From the NCBI RefSeq assembly GCF_913777145.1, contig NZ_CAJYPS010000004.1, forward strand, positions 1 through 64,000: DNA of 64,000 nt, given 5' to 3'. Every line of letters starts with the position of its first letter. Position 1 is the stretch's first letter. This DNA is from an uncultured Roseateles sp. (GTDB taxonomy: Bacteria > Pseudomonadota > Gammaproteobacteria > Burkholderiales > Burkholderiaceae_C). Below the pieces are notes generated by a model. The model did not search any database. It saw only the letters and a list, made by a program, of their open reading frames with translations, and was not told the origin of the DNA. Both the position numbers and the translations under genes were made by a program. Of the stretch, positions 1 through 10,051 are shown one piece after another.

Positions 1-124
1 GATCCTCGCCGCCGGCTACTCCGAGTCCCAGGTCATCGAGACCCTGCTGGCCATCTCCCTCATCACCTTCACCAACCTCGTCAACCGCGTCAACGACACC
101 ACGGTCGACTTTCCCAAGCCCTGA
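1..124 (+). CDS. AhpD / carboxymuconolactone decarboxylase family protein (3' end only)
   Basis: The window opens inside this gene; only about 40 C-terminal residues are present (reading from base 2, stop TGA at 122-124). The tail reads LAAGYSESQVIETLLAIS and ends with TVDFPKP. It aligns by eye with the C-terminus of the complete AhpD-like protein at 26150-26683 (FFAAGWTQEQLVDVVMAVG ... VPVDFPAAPAL), which is the basis of the call. This family includes CxxC-dependent peroxidase-like and decarboxylase proteins; the active-site region lies upstream of the window, so the precise function cannot be given. Confidence 0.6.
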   Translation, partial: ILAAGYSESQVIETLLAISLITFTNLVNRVNDTTVDFPKP

Positions 125-198
125 GGCCCTCCCTAGGGCGGCTGCGGATGCGGCCGCCCGTCCGCCAGGCCTAACCTGCGGGTCAGGAGGACGAAGGC

Positions 199-1371
199 AT
201 GGACATCAAGTCGTGGCGACCCTTGCTGGTCGTGGGATGGTGGCTGCTGGCCGCCTTGCCTGCACGGGCCGAGTTGCCGGCCCTGCCGGACGAGGCCGGG
301 CTGCAGCGGCTGGCGCTCCAGGCGCTGGTGGACAGCGGCGCCCAAGGGCTGGCGATGGCGGTCATCGACCGGGGGCAGGTCGTGCGTGTGGGCGCCTGGG
401 GCCGGCGCAATGCGGCCGGCGAGCCGCTGCGCACCGACACCGTGATGTACGGCGCCTCGCTGACCAAGGCGGTGTTCGGCTACACCGTGATGCAGCTGGT
501 GGAGGCGGGCCGGCTCACGCTGGACCGCCCGTTGGCCGATTACCTGGCGCGGCCGCTGCCCGACTACCCCTATGAGCGCGGCTATGGCCGCTGGCCGGAC
601 CTGGCCGACGAGCCGCGCTGGCGCCAGCTGACCGCGCGCCTGCTGCTGAGCCACAGCTCGGGCTTTGCGAACTTCGCCTTCCTGGAGCCCGACGGCCGGC
701 TGCGCATGCATTTCGACCCGGGCGCGCGCTATGCGTACTCCGGCGAGGGCCTGATCCTGCTGCAGTTCGTGCTGGAGCGCGGCCTGGGCCTGGACCTGGG
801 CGCGGAGATGCAGCGCCGCGTGTTCGACCGCTTCGGCATGGCTCGCACCAGCATGACCTGGCGCGACGATTTCGCGGCCAATCTGGCCGACGGCTGGACC
901 GAGCAGGGCCAGGTCGTGCCGCACGACCCGCGCAGCCGCGTGCGCGCCGCCGGCTCCATGGACACGACCATTGCCGACTTCGCGGCCTTCGCCGCCGCCT
1001 ATGTGCGCGGCGAGGGGTTGAGTGCGGCCGGCGCGGCCGAGCTGCTGCGGCCCCAGCGCCCCATCACCACGGCCAGCCAGTTCCCCACGCTGCAGCCCGA
1101 GCTGCCGCCGGCCCGGCGCCGCGCCGACCTGTCGGCCGGTCTGGGCGTGGTGACCTTTTCGGGCCCGCAGGGGCCGGGCTTCTACAAGGGCGGCCATGAC
1201 GACAGCACCGGCAACACCTGGGTGTGCCTGCGCGGGCCGCAGCGCTGCGTGGTTATTCTGGCCAACGATGTGCGTGCCGAGCGCGCCTTCGGCCGCCTGG
1301 TGGCGGCCATCCTGGGCGACAGCGGCGTGCCCTGGGACTGGGAGTACGGCGGCAAGCCCATGCTGCGCTGA
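199..1371 (+). CDS. Secreted serine hydrolase, beta-lactamase class C / EstB type
   Basis: A 390-residue protein with a cleavable signal peptide (hydrophobic residues about 8-20, then ALPARA). It shows the SxxK catalytic tetrad of class C beta-lactamase-fold enzymes as S87-L-T-K90 and a Tyr motif (Y180-S-G) in the YxN position. The usual KTG box is replaced by GGHDDSTGN around H333, as in esterase or peptidase members rather than true beta-lactamases. A strong AGGAGG at 187-192 precedes the ATG. It probably acts in the periplasm on an ester or D-amino-peptide; the substrate is unknown. It stands alone between an AhpD-like gene and a chemoreceptor. The name beta-lactamase should not be read as evidence of resistance. 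Confidence 0.8.
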   Translation: MDIKSWRPLLVVGWWLLAALPARAELPALPDEAGLQRLALQALVDSGAQGLAMAVIDRGQVVRVGAWGRRNAAGEPLRTDTVMYGASLTKAVFGYTVMQLVEAGRLTLDRPLADYLARPLPDYPYERGYGRWPDLADEPRWRQLTARLLLSHSSGFANFAFLEPDGRLRMHFDPGARYAYSGEGLILLQFVLERGLGLDLGAEMQRRVFDRFGMARTSMTWRDDFAANLADGWTEQGQVVPHDPRSRVRAAGSMDTTIADFAAFAAAYVRGEGLSAAGAAELLRPQRPITTASQFPTLQPELPPARRRADLSAGLGVVTFSGPQGPGFYKGGHDDSTGNTWVCLRGPQRCVVILANDVRAERAFGRLVAAILGDSGVPWDWEYGGKPMLR

Positions 1372-1489
1372 CCGGTCGTTACGCCTGTAATGCGCGGTCA
1401 TCGCGCCAGAAATGGGCCCCTCATGCCCTCCTCGGATCATGCGTCGCACCGGTGATCGGCCGGTCTGTGACTTATTCCACGAGGGTGCC

Positions 1490-3043
1490 ATGAAGCTGCT
1501 CAACTCCTTCAGCATAGGAACCCGCCTGACCGCGGTGTTCGTGACCCTGATCGCCGTGTCGGCGCTCAGCACCGGCTTTGCGCTCTATCGCCTGTCGGTG
1601 GTCAGCGCCAGCCTGCGCCAGATCGACAGCGAGCGCCTGCCCATGGTGCAGCGTCTGGTGGACATGACGGACCAGGTCAACGCGGTGGCCCGCGGCCTGC
1701 GCAATGCACTGATCTTCGAAGACAGCGAGCGGGTACAGGCCGCACTGGCCGAGAGCGACAAGCAGGCCCGCGAGATCGCCGACAGCCTGGAGGCGCTGAA
1801 GAAGGCACCCGTCGACGCCGAGGCCCGCGAGCGCCTGCAGCACCTGGAGCAGTCCTACGCCGCCTACCTGCCGCTGCAGGCGCGCTTCGTGGCGCTGGTC
1901 AAGGCCAGCCACAAGGAAGAGGCCGGCCTGCTGCTGGTGGGCGAGCTGCGCGACGCGCAGCTGCGCTACATGGCCGACCTGGACGGCCTCAAGGACCTGC
2001 AGACCCACCAGATCAGCGTGGCGGCCGAGCAGGGCGAGCAGAGCTATGCCCAGGCCCGCCTGCTGCTGCTGGGCCTGTTCGTGCTGCTGGCGGCCAGCGC
2101 GCTGGCGCTGGCCCGTGCGATCACGCGCTCCATCACGCTGCCCTTGCTGCGCGCGGTCGAGATCGCGGAGACCGTGGCGCGCGGTGATCTGTCCTCGGCC
2201 ATCCAGGTGGACCGCAGCGACGAGGCCGGCCGCCTGCTGCATGCGCTCAAGACCATGAACCAGGGCCTCAGCGGCGTGGTGCAGACCGTGCGCATGACCT
2301 CGGAGGCGATCGCCGCACATTCCTCGCAGATCGCGGCCGGCAATGCCGACCTCAGCGAGCGCACCGAGCGCCAGGCAGTCAGCCTGGAGCAGACCGCCGC
2401 CACCATGGAACAGCTCACCGCGACAGTGCAGCAGAACGCTGCGGTGGCGGCCCGTGCCACCACGCTGGCCGCCCGTGCGTCCAGCGTCGCCAGCCAGGGC
2501 GGCGACATGATGGGCGAGGTGGTGCAGACCATGGCCACCATCGCCAGCCGTTCGCAGCGCATGACCGACATCGTGGGCGTCATCGACGCGCTGGCCTTCC
2601 AGACCAATCTGCTGGCACTGAACGCGGCGGTCGAGGCCGCGCGTGCGGGGGACTCGGGCCGCGGCTTCGCGATCGTGGCCGGCGAGGTGCGCCACCTGGC
2701 TTCGCGCAGCGCCGAGGCGGCACGCGAGATCCGCCAGCTGATCGCCGAGGGCGCCGAGGCGGTGCAGGACGGCAGCACGGTGATCACGCAGGCCGGCGCC
2801 ACCATGCAGGCCATCGTCACCCAGGTACGCCAGGTCAGCGACCTGATCGCGGAGATCGCGACCGCCAGCAGCGAGCAGTCGCTGGGCATCAGCCAGGTCG
2901 GCGACGTGGTGGCGCAGCTGGACGACGTCACCCAGCAGAACGCCTCGCTGGTGGTGCAGGGCGCGTCCGCGGTGGACGACCTGCGCGGCCGTGCCGATGA
3001 ACTGAGTCGTGTGGTGGCGGTGTTCCGCACCGCCGAAGTCTGA
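1490..3043 (+). CDS. Methyl-accepting chemotaxis protein
   Basis: A 517-residue chemoreceptor. TM1 is at about 10-30, followed by a periplasmic four-helix-bundle-like sensor (about 31-185), TM2 (about 187-207, rich in Leu), a HAMP linker and a cytoplasmic signalling coiled coil. The hairpin tip [18 protein letters not shown] is the CheA/CheW contact region. There is no C-terminal CheR-binding pentapeptide; it ends VFRTAEV. The frame stays open upstream to 1412, but the ATG at 1490 is preceded by GAGGG and starts the typical [14 protein letters not shown]-terminus, so I place the start there. The EAL protein follows after 30 bp and may be cotranscribed. The ligand is unknown. Confidence 0.9.
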   Translation: MKLLNSFSIGTRLTAVFVTLIAVSALSTGFALYRLSVVSASLRQIDSERLPMVQRLVDMTDQVNAVARGLRNALIFEDSERVQAALAESDKQAREIADSLEALKKAPVDAEARERLQHLEQSYAAYLPLQARFVALVKASHKEEAGLLLVGELRDAQLRYMADLDGLKDLQTHQISVAAEQGEQSYAQARLLLLGLFVLLAASALALARAITRSITLPLLRAVEIAETVARGDLSSAIQVDRSDEAGRLLHALKTMNQGLSGVVQTVRMTSEAIAAHSSQIAAGNADLSERTERQAVSLEQTAATMEQLTATVQQNAAVAARATTLAARASSVASQGGDMMGEVVQTMATIASRSQRMTDIVGVIDALAFQTNLLALNAAVEAARAGDSGRGFAIVAGEVRHLASRSAEAAREIRQLIAEGAEAVQDGSTVITQAGATMQAIVTQVRQVSDLIAEIATASSEQSLGISQVGDVVAQLDDVTQQNASLVVQGASAVDDLRGRADELSRVVAVFRTAEV

Positions 3044-3073
3044 CCCTCCATCCACAAGCCGGAGAGACCCATC

Positions 3074-5077
3074 ATGATGGTGAGCCAACCCTACCGCTGG
3101 GGTGTCTATGGCCTGCTGGCAGCCGTCGTGGCGCTGAGCATCGCCATGTCTGCCTGGATCAGCTCGCTGAGCGACGGCATACGCCGCGGTGCGACCCCGC
3201 TGCTGCGCGAAAAGGTGCCCATGCTGCACCACCTGGGCGAGTTCGAGTCGGCGTTGCTGCTGCACCAGCTGTCGCTGAACAAGTACTTCGCCAACTCCAT
3301 CTCGCGCGAGCGCTTCGTGATGCTGGAGCGCGGCACGCGCCGCGACATGGAAGCCAATCTGCGCTTCCTGGAGCGCCAGCCGGCGCATGCGGAGAGCGTG
3401 GCCAAGGTCAAGCAGGCCTTCGAGCAGGTGCTGGCGCTGACGCCGCGTTTCAACGCCGTGGCCGACAGCGGTTCGCCGGACCGGGTCGAGGCCGTGCTCT
3501 ACGAGCTCAATGCGCGCACCAACGAGATCCGCACCCAAGTGGACATGCTGCAACGCGAGATCGAGGACGCGGTCTACGCCAGCAGCGACACCATCGTGCG
3601 CAACATCGACCAGTTCGGCGTGCTGGTGCACTTCTTCAACTTCGTCACCGCGCTGACCGCGCTGTTCATGATCTACCACGTGTGGGCCCGGCTGCGCTCC
3701 GAGGATGCGCTGGCCCACCAGGCGGTGCACGACCCGCTGACCGGCCTGCCGCACCGCCGCAGCCTGGAGCAGCGCCTCGCCCAGCCCCAGGCCCAGGGCA
3801 GCACGCTGGTGCTGGGCAAGCTGGACCGCTTCGAGCGCGTGATCGGCAGCCTGGGCTACGGCCAGGGCGACCAGCTGATGTTCGACGTCGCCCAGCGCCT
3901 GGGCGCCGCGGCCGCCGCGCATGGTGGCGAGCTGTTCCGCCTGGACGGCGCGGTCGTGGCGGTGCTCTACGGCGGAGAGGCTCGGCAGGACCAGGCGGCC
4001 ATCGCCCACCTGCGCAGCGAGCTGCAGCGGCCCTTCAAGCTGGACCATCACGAGATCTTCGTGACGCTGAGCCTGGGCCTGGTGGACGGCCGCGTGGACG
4101 GTGGCCACCCGGAGACGCTGCTGCGCAAGGCCGACGCCGCGCTGCAGGCCGCGCAGCGCAGCGGTGGCGACCAGCTGGTGGCCTACTCCGCCGCGTTGCA
4201 CACCCAGACGCTGGAGCGCCTGGATCTGGAGGCCGACCTGCAGCATGCGCTGGAGCGCGGCGAGCTGGAACTGCACTACCAGCCCCAGCAGCACCTGGGC
4301 AGCGGCGAGCTGCGCGGCTTCGAGGCGCTGCTGCGCTGGCGCCGCGCCGGGCGGCTGATCTCGCCGGCCGAGTTCATCCCGCTGGCCGAGGAAACCGGTC
4401 TCATCGTGCCCATAGGCGCCTGGGTGTTCGAGCAGGCCTGCCGCCAGGCGCGCCTGTGGTCCGAGGGGCGCGAGACGCCGCCGGTGATCGCGGTCAATGT
4501 GTCCATGCGCCAGTTCCAGCAGCCCGACTTCCTCGACAGCATCCGCCGCGGCCTCAGTGAGAGCGGCGTGGATCCGCGCTGCATGGAGATCGAGCTGACC
4601 GAGAGCACCGCGATGCATGACCCCGACAAGGTGCTGGCCGTGCTGGATGAGCTGCGCGGCCTGGGCCTGGCACTGGCCATCGACGACTTCGGCACCGGCT
4701 ACTCCAGTCTGGCCTACCTGAAGCGCTTCCCGCTCAGCAAGCTCAAGATCGACCAGGCCTTCGTGCGCGGCATGAAGCTGGACCGCGAGGGCGGCGATGC
4801 CTGCATCGTGCAGGCGGTCGTGGGCCTGGCCCACAGCATGAAGCTGACCGTGCTGGCCGAGGGCGTGGAGACCCAGGAGCAGCGCGCCCGCCTGATCGAG
4901 CTGGGCTGCGACGAGATCCAGGGCTATTTCTACGGCCGCCCGCTGAACGTGGGCCAGGCCGACGACTTCCTGGGACGCACCACGCCGGCCGTGGCCGGCC
5001 TGGTTGACGGCGCGCGACGCGGCAATCGCCCGCTGATGCTGCAGGAGCCGCTGCTGGCTCAGTTGGTCGCAGCCTGA
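3074..5077 (+). CDS. Membrane c-di-GMP phosphodiesterase with degenerate GGDEF and intact EAL domain
   Basis: A 667-residue protein. TM1 is near the N-terminus, then a periplasmic helical sensor to about 175, TM2 (about 183-203), a GGDEF-type domain (about 212-380) and an EAL domain (about 395-640). The GGDEF signature is lost ([10 protein letters not shown] at that position), so cyclase activity is unlikely. The EAL domain keeps its catalytic set: EAL at 417-419, [26 protein letters not shown] and QGY. It is therefore predicted to hydrolyse c-di-GMP to pGpG, possibly with the dead GGDEF domain as a regulator. Two ATGs lie in tandem (3074, 3077) behind GGAGAG; I list the first. A factor-independent terminator follows the stop. 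Confidence 0.88.
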   Translation: MMVSQPYRWGVYGLLAAVVALSIAMSAWISSLSDGIRRGATPLLREKVPMLHHLGEFESALLLHQLSLNKYFANSISRERFVMLERGTRRDMEANLRFLERQPAHAESVAKVKQAFEQVLALTPRFNAVADSGSPDRVEAVLYELNARTNEIRTQVDMLQREIEDAVYASSDTIVRNIDQFGVLVHFFNFVTALTALFMIYHVWARLRSEDALAHQAVHDPLTGLPHRRSLEQRLAQPQAQGSTLVLGKLDRFERVIGSLGYGQGDQLMFDVAQRLGAAAAAHGGELFRLDGAVVAVLYGGEARQDQAAIAHLRSELQRPFKLDHHEIFVTLSLGLVDGRVDGGHPETLLRKADAALQAAQRSGGDQLVAYSAALHTQTLERLDLEADLQHALERGELELHYQPQQHLGSGELRGFEALLRWRRAGRLISPAEFIPLAEETGLIVPIGAWVFEQACRQARLWSEGRETPPVIAVNVSMRQFQQPDFLDSIRRGLSESGVDPRCMEIELTESTAMHDPDKVLAVLDELRGLGLALAIDDFGTGYSSLAYLKRFPLSKLKIDQAFVRGMKLDREGGDACIVQAVVGLAHSMKLTVLAEGVETQEQRARLIELGCDEIQGYFYGRPLNVGQADDFLGRTTPAVAGLVDGARRGNRPLMLQEPLLAQLVAA

Positions 5078-5102
5078 ACGACGCGGCGTCGTCGGGCATC
5101 TG

Positions 5103-5130
5103 AACCGGGGCCTGGCCCCGGTTTTTCTTT
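5103..5130 (+). terminator. Rho-independent terminator after the EAL gene
   Basis: An AACCGGGG arm (5103-5110), a 5-nt loop and a CCCCGGTT arm (5116-5123) form a perfect 8-bp stem. It runs straight into TTTCTTT. It lies 26 bp past the stop of the phosphodiesterase gene and is a textbook intrinsic terminator for rightward transcription. Confidence 0.88.
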
Positions 5131-5479
5131 TGGCGCCGGCACCCTCGAGTGCCCGGCGCTCGGTTCGCCCGGCGGGATGAGCGGGCCGGGCCGCTGCATG
5201 ACCCGGTGAGCGCTTTGCCGGTCTCACGCCCGCAGGCCGCAGCCGGGGCCGTGGCCCGTCGAGCTCGGGCCGCGATGTCCGTGGTCTGTGCCGCGCAGCA
5301 GGCGGCGCGCGCGTCATCCACCCGGGCGACCGGCGCATGCGACAAGCTGTGGCGCGGCGGCGGCCGCGCGGGGCGAGCCTGCCTGGGGTGGGCCTGGGGT
5401 GGACATGGGGCGGGATCACGGCCCGCGCGGCGTGGCACGACGGGCAGGGCCTCGGGGCCCTGCCGGCGGCTGCGTACGG
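5131..5479. other. Gene-free interval between convergent transcription units
   Basis: I see no credible gene here. The open frames present are low-complexity Ala/Arg/Pro readings typical of antisense frames in G+C-rich DNA. It contains an imperfect inverted repeat (GCGCCGGCAC at 5133-5142 against GTGCCCGGCGC at 5149-5159, one extra C), which could form a hairpin without a T tract. No convincing terminator for the leftward cyclase operon is visible. Confidence 0.5.
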
Positions 5480-7486
5480 TCAGAGCACCGGGCAGGGCTG
5501 GGTGACCACGCGGTTCTTGCCGCTGTGCTTGGCCGCGTAGCAGGCGCCGTCGGCGGCCGCCAGCAGCGTGGCGACATCGCGCGGCTCGTTGGGGATCTGC
5601 ACCACGCCTATGCTGGCGCCCACGCGCAGGCGCCGGCCCTGCCAGTCGCGGTGGTGGGCTTCGATGCGCGCGCGGATCTGCTCCGCGATCAGGCGGGCGC
5701 GGTCCAGCTCGCAGCCGATCAGCAGCACCGCGAACTCGTCGCCGCCCAGGCGGGCCACGGTGTCGGTGTCGCGCACCCGCTGGGTCAGCAGCAGCGCCAC
5801 GTCCTGCAGCACCGCATCGCCCGCCGCATGGCCGGCGCCGTCGTTGACCGCCTTGAAACCGTCCAGGTCGATGACCAGCAAACAGTTGGGCTCGCTGCGG
5901 CGCTTGCTGCTGCAGATGCGGCCGAGGCGGGCTTCGAACTCGCGCCGGTTCACCAGCTGGGTCAGCGAGTCATGCGAGGCCGACCAGCTCAGCTGCTCGC
6001 GCTGCGCGCGCAGCTCGCTGATGTCGGACAGTATCCAGATGGAGCCGGCGTCGGCATCGCGGCGGTCCAGCGCCGCGCCCTGCAGATAGGCCCAGAAGGT
6101 CTGGCCGTCGCGGCGCTTGAATTCCAGCTCGGCCTGGTAGGTCTGGCCGTTGCCGAACGCGGTCTGTGCGGCCTGCAGCAGCGCGCGGTACTGCGCGTCA
6201 TTGGGCAGCAGCGCGCGCGGCGAGCGGCCGACCAGGTCGGCATCCTGGTAGCCCAGGTCGTCCGCCAGGCGCTGGCTGACCAGCTCGAAGCGGCTGCCGC
6301 GCATGAAGCCTATGCCCACCGGCGCGTGGCGCAGGATGGCGCGCATCAGCGTCAGCAGCTCGTCGCTGCGGCGCTGGCTGCTGGCCCGTGTGGCCAGCAC
6401 ATGCTGGAACACCCGCGACAGCTGGCCGATCTCGCCGCCCATCTGCGGCCAGTCGGCGCCGTCGGGCAGGCGGTCGTCCAGCAGCTGCAGCGCGCGCCGC
6501 TCCAGCTGGCGCATGGGGCGCAGCAGCAGGTGGCTCAGGCCCATGATCAGCGCGGCCCCGGCCAGGGCCACCACGATGCTCATCCACAGCGCCTCGCGGC
6601 GCGCGGTGTCGGGCCCGCCCAGCAGCAGGTCGGCCGGTGCGGTGCGCAACACCATCCAGTCGGCCTCGGGCACCGCCGCCATGGCGACGAACTGCGGTCC
6701 CAGGCGCCAGGTCCAGGCCGCGGGCTCCAGCGGCGCGCCCTCGCGGCGCCAGCGCGCGGCCGCGGCCGCCAGCCGCGGGTCGTCGCTGACGTCATGGTTC
6801 AGCAACTGGGCATTGGGGTGGGCCAGGATCACGCCCTGGGCATCGATCAGCACCGTGTCCACCGCCGACGCGTTGTCGCCGGGGCCGCGGTCGCTCAACT
6901 CAGGCAGCAGGTTGTCGGTCTGCGGACGCAGCACGCCGCACAGCAGCGCCTGCGGTGTGCGGCCGCCCAGGCCGCGCTGGCCCAGCGGCACGGCCAGCAC
7001 CACATCCAGCGGGCTGTAGGGACCGGGCTGGCTGCGCTCGGCCACGATGGCATGACCCTCGCGCATCGCGCGCTGGAAGAAGGGCTGGTCCTGCACGGAG
7101 TTGTGACCCGCGTGCACCCGCATCTCGTCGGCGCTGGCGATCACACGACCCTGGGCATCCACCACCATGAGCTTCATGAACAGTGCGCCCAGCGCCGCCT
7201 GGCTGCGCAGGAAATCGCGGGCCTGGTCCAGCGTCAGCGCATCGCCGGCGGACCATTGGGCGGCCGCGCGGCTCAATGCGAGTTCGCGGTTGGCGAGCCG
7301 CGACGAGATGGTCTTGCTGACGTTGTCCACGTCCAGCGAGGAGTCCAGGATGGAGCGCTCTGCGCGCACGCCCAGGTCGCGCACCACCAGCAGCGCGGTC
7401 GCGCCCACGCTCAGGCCTATGACCGACACCGCGGCCAGCGCCAGGCGCAGCTTCAGGGATCCCAGGGGTTTGAGCAGGCGTTTCAC
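5480..7486 (-). CDS. Membrane diguanylate cyclase, dCache-like sensor, PAS and GGDEF
   Basis: A 668-residue protein starting at GTG (7486-7484), whose bases overlap the TGA of the upstream gene (GTGA, 4-bp overlap). Order: TM1 (about 13-35), a periplasmic Cache-like sensor (about 36-295) with FMKLMVVDAQGRVIASADE, TM2 (about 300-322), a HAMP-like stretch, PAS (about 375-490) and GGDEF (about 500-668). The GGDEF motif at 581-585 is intact, with FKAVND upstream. The product-inhibition I-site RxxD is present as R572-D-T-D575. It should make c-di-GMP and be feedback-inhibited. It is the last gene of a three-gene operon with two membrane sensor-like proteins, which suggests they gate its activity. 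Confidence 0.88.
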   Translation of the reverse strand: MKRLLKPLGSLKLRLALAAVSVIGLSVGATALLVVRDLGVRAERSILDSSLDVDNVSKTISSRLANRELALSRAAAQWSAGDALTLDQARDFLRSQAALGALFMKLMVVDAQGRVIASADEMRVHAGHNSVQDQPFFQRAMREGHAIVAERSQPGPYSPLDVVLAVPLGQRGLGGRTPQALLCGVLRPQTDNLLPELSDRGPGDNASAVDTVLIDAQGVILAHPNAQLLNHDVSDDPRLAAAAARWRREGAPLEPAAWTWRLGPQFVAMAAVPEADWMVLRTAPADLLLGGPDTARREALWMSIVVALAGAALIMGLSHLLLRPMRQLERRALQLLDDRLPDGADWPQMGGEIGQLSRVFQHVLATRASSQRRSDELLTLMRAILRHAPVGIGFMRGSRFELVSQRLADDLGYQDADLVGRSPRALLPNDAQYRALLQAAQTAFGNGQTYQAELEFKRRDGQTFWAYLQGAALDRRDADAGSIWILSDISELRAQREQLSWSASHDSLTQLVNRREFEARLGRICSSKRRSEPNCLLVIDLDGFKAVNDGAGHAAGDAVLQDVALLLTQRVRDTDTVARLGGDEFAVLLIGCELDRARLIAEQIRARIEAHHRDWQGRRLRVGASIGVVQIPNEPRDVATLLAAADGACYAAKHSGKNRVVTQPCPVL

Positions 7487-8715
7487 GGCAGCGGCTCCGC
7501 CAGCGGTTGGAGGCGCAGCGCCTCGGTGGCAATCTGATCGGCCAGCGCCTGGGCACGCGACAGCAGGGCGTCCCGGGTCGCGTCTTCGGGAACCTGCGGC
7601 GGCTCCCAATGCAGGCGCGGTAGCTCGGCGGCCTGCAGGCGCAGCAGCTGCTGGGCGGACTGCAGCCGGGCCAGCACCTGCAGGGCCAGCCGGCCGGTCT
7701 CGTCGGCCGCGTGCGTGGCCTGCTCTCGCAGGCGCGCCAGCTCGACACGTTCGGGTGGCGGCAGCTCGGCCGCGCCGTCCGTCATGCCCAGACGACCCGT
7801 CCAGGGCGTGGCCAGGATCAGTGCCAGCGAGGTCAGTTCATGGCTTTGCGCCAGGGCCGCGTCCAGGCGTTCGGCCAGGCCCTTGATCGCCAGGGGCGCC
7901 TCGGCCACCGGACGCTGGCGCAGCGCCTCGCGGGCGGCGAGCTCGGCCTGGCCCAGGGCCTTGAGCCGCTGGTGCAGTTCCTGGCAGCAGGACGCGACAT
8001 GCGCCTCCAGCCGGCGCGTGACCTCGGCCGCCGCCTCCACGCAGGGCGCGGGCGCCGGCGTGGCCGAGGCTTCGGCCGGTGGTGAGGGCGGTGCCGGAGG
8101 GGGGGCAGGGCGCCGCCGCAGCAGCAGCCCGCCCGCCGCCGCCGTCGAGCCCAGCGCCAGCAGCGCCAGCCCCCGGCCGGCACGCCAGCGCCACCAGGCC
8201 TCATGCGAGGGCCGGGCAAGCGCGGCCAGGTGGTCGTCGCCCAGCGCCGCGAGGTGGGTCTGTGCATCCGCCCGCGCGCGCGGCAGGCTGATGCGGCGCA
8301 GCGTGTCGGCCTGGGCCTGCTCGTGACGGTTCAGCAGCATCGCCTCTTCATGCAACTGCTCCCAGAAGCGGCGCTGGGTCGCGATCGCGTGCGCTGTCGG
8401 ACCGTGCAGTCCGTCGGCGAGCGCGGCGTCCGCAAGCAGGCGCCACAACCGGGCGGCCTGCATCTCCAGCGGGTCCAGTGCCAGCAGCACGTCGGGTGGG
8501 GCGCCCGCTCCCTCGGGCAGCCGGGCCTCGATGAGGCGCAGCTCGCCTTCGTCGTTGAGGCGCTGCAGGTTGGCGATGCGGCTCAGCGCGTTCGCATGGG
8601 CCTGGCCGTCCTCGGCGGGCAGGGCGTGCACATGCATCGCCAGCAGATGGGCCAGCGTGCTGGTGCCCAATGCCAGCGCCAGCAGCGCCCAGGCGAGGCG
8701 GCCGGGCGCGTTCAT
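7483..8715 (-). CDS. Unrecognised two-TM helical membrane protein in the cyclase operon
   Basis: A 410-residue protein that I do not recognise. TM1 is at about 8-27, then a mostly helical, Leu/Arg/Glu-rich extracytoplasmic region (to about 175), TM2 (about 178-196), an RRRPAPPPAPPSPP linker, and a C-terminal region predicted as long amphipathic helices (about 225-410). The topology resembles chemoreceptor or histidine-kinase sensor halves, but I see no HAMP, signalling hairpin or kinase motif. The start is ATG 8715, overlapping the upstream stop as ATGA; its own TGA overlaps the GTG of the cyclase. Such tight coupling implies a joint complex. It could be a sensor or scaffold for the diguanylate cyclase (inference). 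Confidence 0.65.
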   Translation of the reverse strand: MNAPGRLAWALLALALGTSTLAHLLAMHVHALPAEDGQAHANALSRIANLQRLNDEGELRLIEARLPEGAGAPPDVLLALDPLEMQAARLWRLLADAALADGLHGPTAHAIATQRRFWEQLHEEAMLLNRHEQAQADTLRRISLPRARADAQTHLAALGDDHLAALARPSHEAWWRWRAGRGLALLALGSTAAAGGLLLRRRPAPPPAPPSPPAEASATPAPAPCVEAAAEVTRRLEAHVASCCQELHQRLKALGQAELAAREALRQRPVAEAPLAIKGLAERLDAALAQSHELTSLALILATPWTGRLGMTDGAAELPPPERVELARLREQATHAADETGRLALQVLARLQSAQQLLRLQAAELPRLHWEPPQVPEDATRDALLSRAQALADQIATEALRLQPLAEPLP

Positions 8716-9917
8716 GTGGCGCTCCGCGTCGGCGCGGCACCCGCGGCCGGGCGGGCCAGCCTCAGGCTGAGCGCGTCGGCCAGCGCCTGAAGACGCTCGC
8801 GCCGGCCCGGCGCGAAGGCCCCGGTCGTGCAGCTGAACAAGGCCAGGCAGCCGTGCCACTCGCCGCCGCGCCACAGCGGCAGCAGCAGCGCACGGCTGCA
8901 GTGGGCATAGCCCGGCCATGCGAAGGTCGTGCCCAGGTCGCTGAGGCTGCCGCCCAGTTCCTGTGGCTGACCGCTGCGCAGCCGCGCATACAGCTCCTCG
9001 CGGCCCGGCAGCAGCAGCAGGTCGCCGGCCTGGGGCGGGGCGGGCAGGCCGGTGCGGCTGGTCGCGCGGCGCACCACCAGGCGCGGCGGGGCCTGCGGGT
9101 CGGCGCTGTCGACGAAGCGTGCCTCGCAGGCCATGTCCACCGCCTGGCTGTCCACCAGATGCTGCAGCAGGCGCTCCAGGCCACGTTCCAGGTCGGTGGT
9201 GTCCAGCAGGCGGCGCCAGCCACCATCGTCCACCGGCGGCACCGGCGGGGTGTTCGCCGGTCGACGCAGCAGCAGCAGGCCCAGTGCCGCCAGCAGCAGG
9301 CCACCCAGGGGCAGCAGCGTCAGCGTGCGCAGGCCCGCTGCCGGCGCGGGGCTCGCCGCAGCGGGCTGGAGGGGCTGCTCGCGGGCCAGCGCGCGCAGCG
9401 TGGGCAGCAGGTCACGGCTGGCCGGCGCTAGGTGTTGCGCCAGCAGGCGCTGGGTCTGGGCGTCGTCGTCCTCGCGCAGGCTGTCCTCCAGGCGCTCCAG
9501 CAGCAGCGCCAGTGTCTGCACCTGGGGTGTGGCCTGGGCGACGAGCCGCACGTGCTGAGCTGGCAGCTCGCGGCCTCGCCCCTTGCTGAGTGCGGCCCAG
9601 CCGGCGCGCGCCTGTTCGGTGGCACGCCGCAGGGCGTCCACCGCCTGGGCGGTGGAGAGCTGGCCCTGTCCGTGCAGCGTGACGACCCGAAAGGGTGCGG
9701 CGGTCAGGCCGTCGCTGACCTGCAGCAGCGAGCGCGCCTCGGCCGGCTCGGGCTCGGGCGGCAGCGCAGCGCTGACCGGGTCCGGCGCCAGGCTGGTGGC
9801 CGTGGCTGCGCCCAGCAGTGCCGCGGAGCCCAGGGCGGCGCCCAGCGCCAGCGCCTGGGGCCAGTGCTGGCGGCTGGGGATTCGGCGTTCGGACGGCGGC
9901 TGGAGGACAGCGGACAT
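8712..9917 (-). CDS. Membrane sensor-like protein with C-terminal GAF-like domain
   Basis: A 401-residue protein, first gene of the three-gene cyclase operon. The N-terminus has a hydrophobic segment (about 23-45). A helical extracytoplasmic region follows (about 50-200), then TM2 (about 204-222, LLPLGGLLLAALGLLLL), and a cytoplasmic domain (about 235-395) whose pattern (CSRALLLPLWRGGEWHGCLALFS, split here as a GAF-style beta core) resembles GAF sensors. It lacks any output domain of its own. The stop overlaps the next ATG by 4 bp. The likely role is signal input to the diguanylate cyclase at the end of the operon. The GAF call is by pattern only. Confidence 0.6.
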   Translation of the reverse strand: MSAVLQPPSERRIPSRQHWPQALALGAALGSAALLGAATATSLAPDPVSAALPPEPEPAEARSLLQVSDGLTAAPFRVVTLHGQGQLSTAQAVDALRRATEQARAGWAALSKGRGRELPAQHVRLVAQATPQVQTLALLLERLEDSLREDDDAQTQRLLAQHLAPASRDLLPTLRALAREQPLQPAAASPAPAAGLRTLTLLPLGGLLLAALGLLLLRRPANTPPVPPVDDGGWRRLLDTTDLERGLERLLQHLVDSQAVDMACEARFVDSADPQAPPRLVVRRATSRTGLPAPPQAGDLLLLPGREELYARLRSGQPQELGGSLSDLGTTFAWPGYAHCSRALLLPLWRGGEWHGCLALFSCTTGAFAPGRRERLQALADALSLRLARPAAGAAPTRSAT

Positions 9918-10051
9918 GGTGGGCGACCCGTGAGTGAAGCTCGGTGCTCAGCATCGCCAGGCGCATGGCCCTCAACCATCGGCAGGTCGGCCGTGCTAAC
10001 TCGGTGAATGCTGAGGGTGTGTGGGGACGCGCCTAGCCTGATGGGAGAGGC

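Noticed and set aside
199..1371. Annotating the serine hydrolase as an antibiotic-resistance beta-lactamase
   Set aside because: The KTG box is replaced by a His-containing motif and the YxN motif is altered, as in esterase-type members.
1472..5419. A 1315-residue leftward open frame across the chemoreceptor and EAL genes
   Set aside because: It is low-complexity, has no motifs and is fully antisense to two clear genes.
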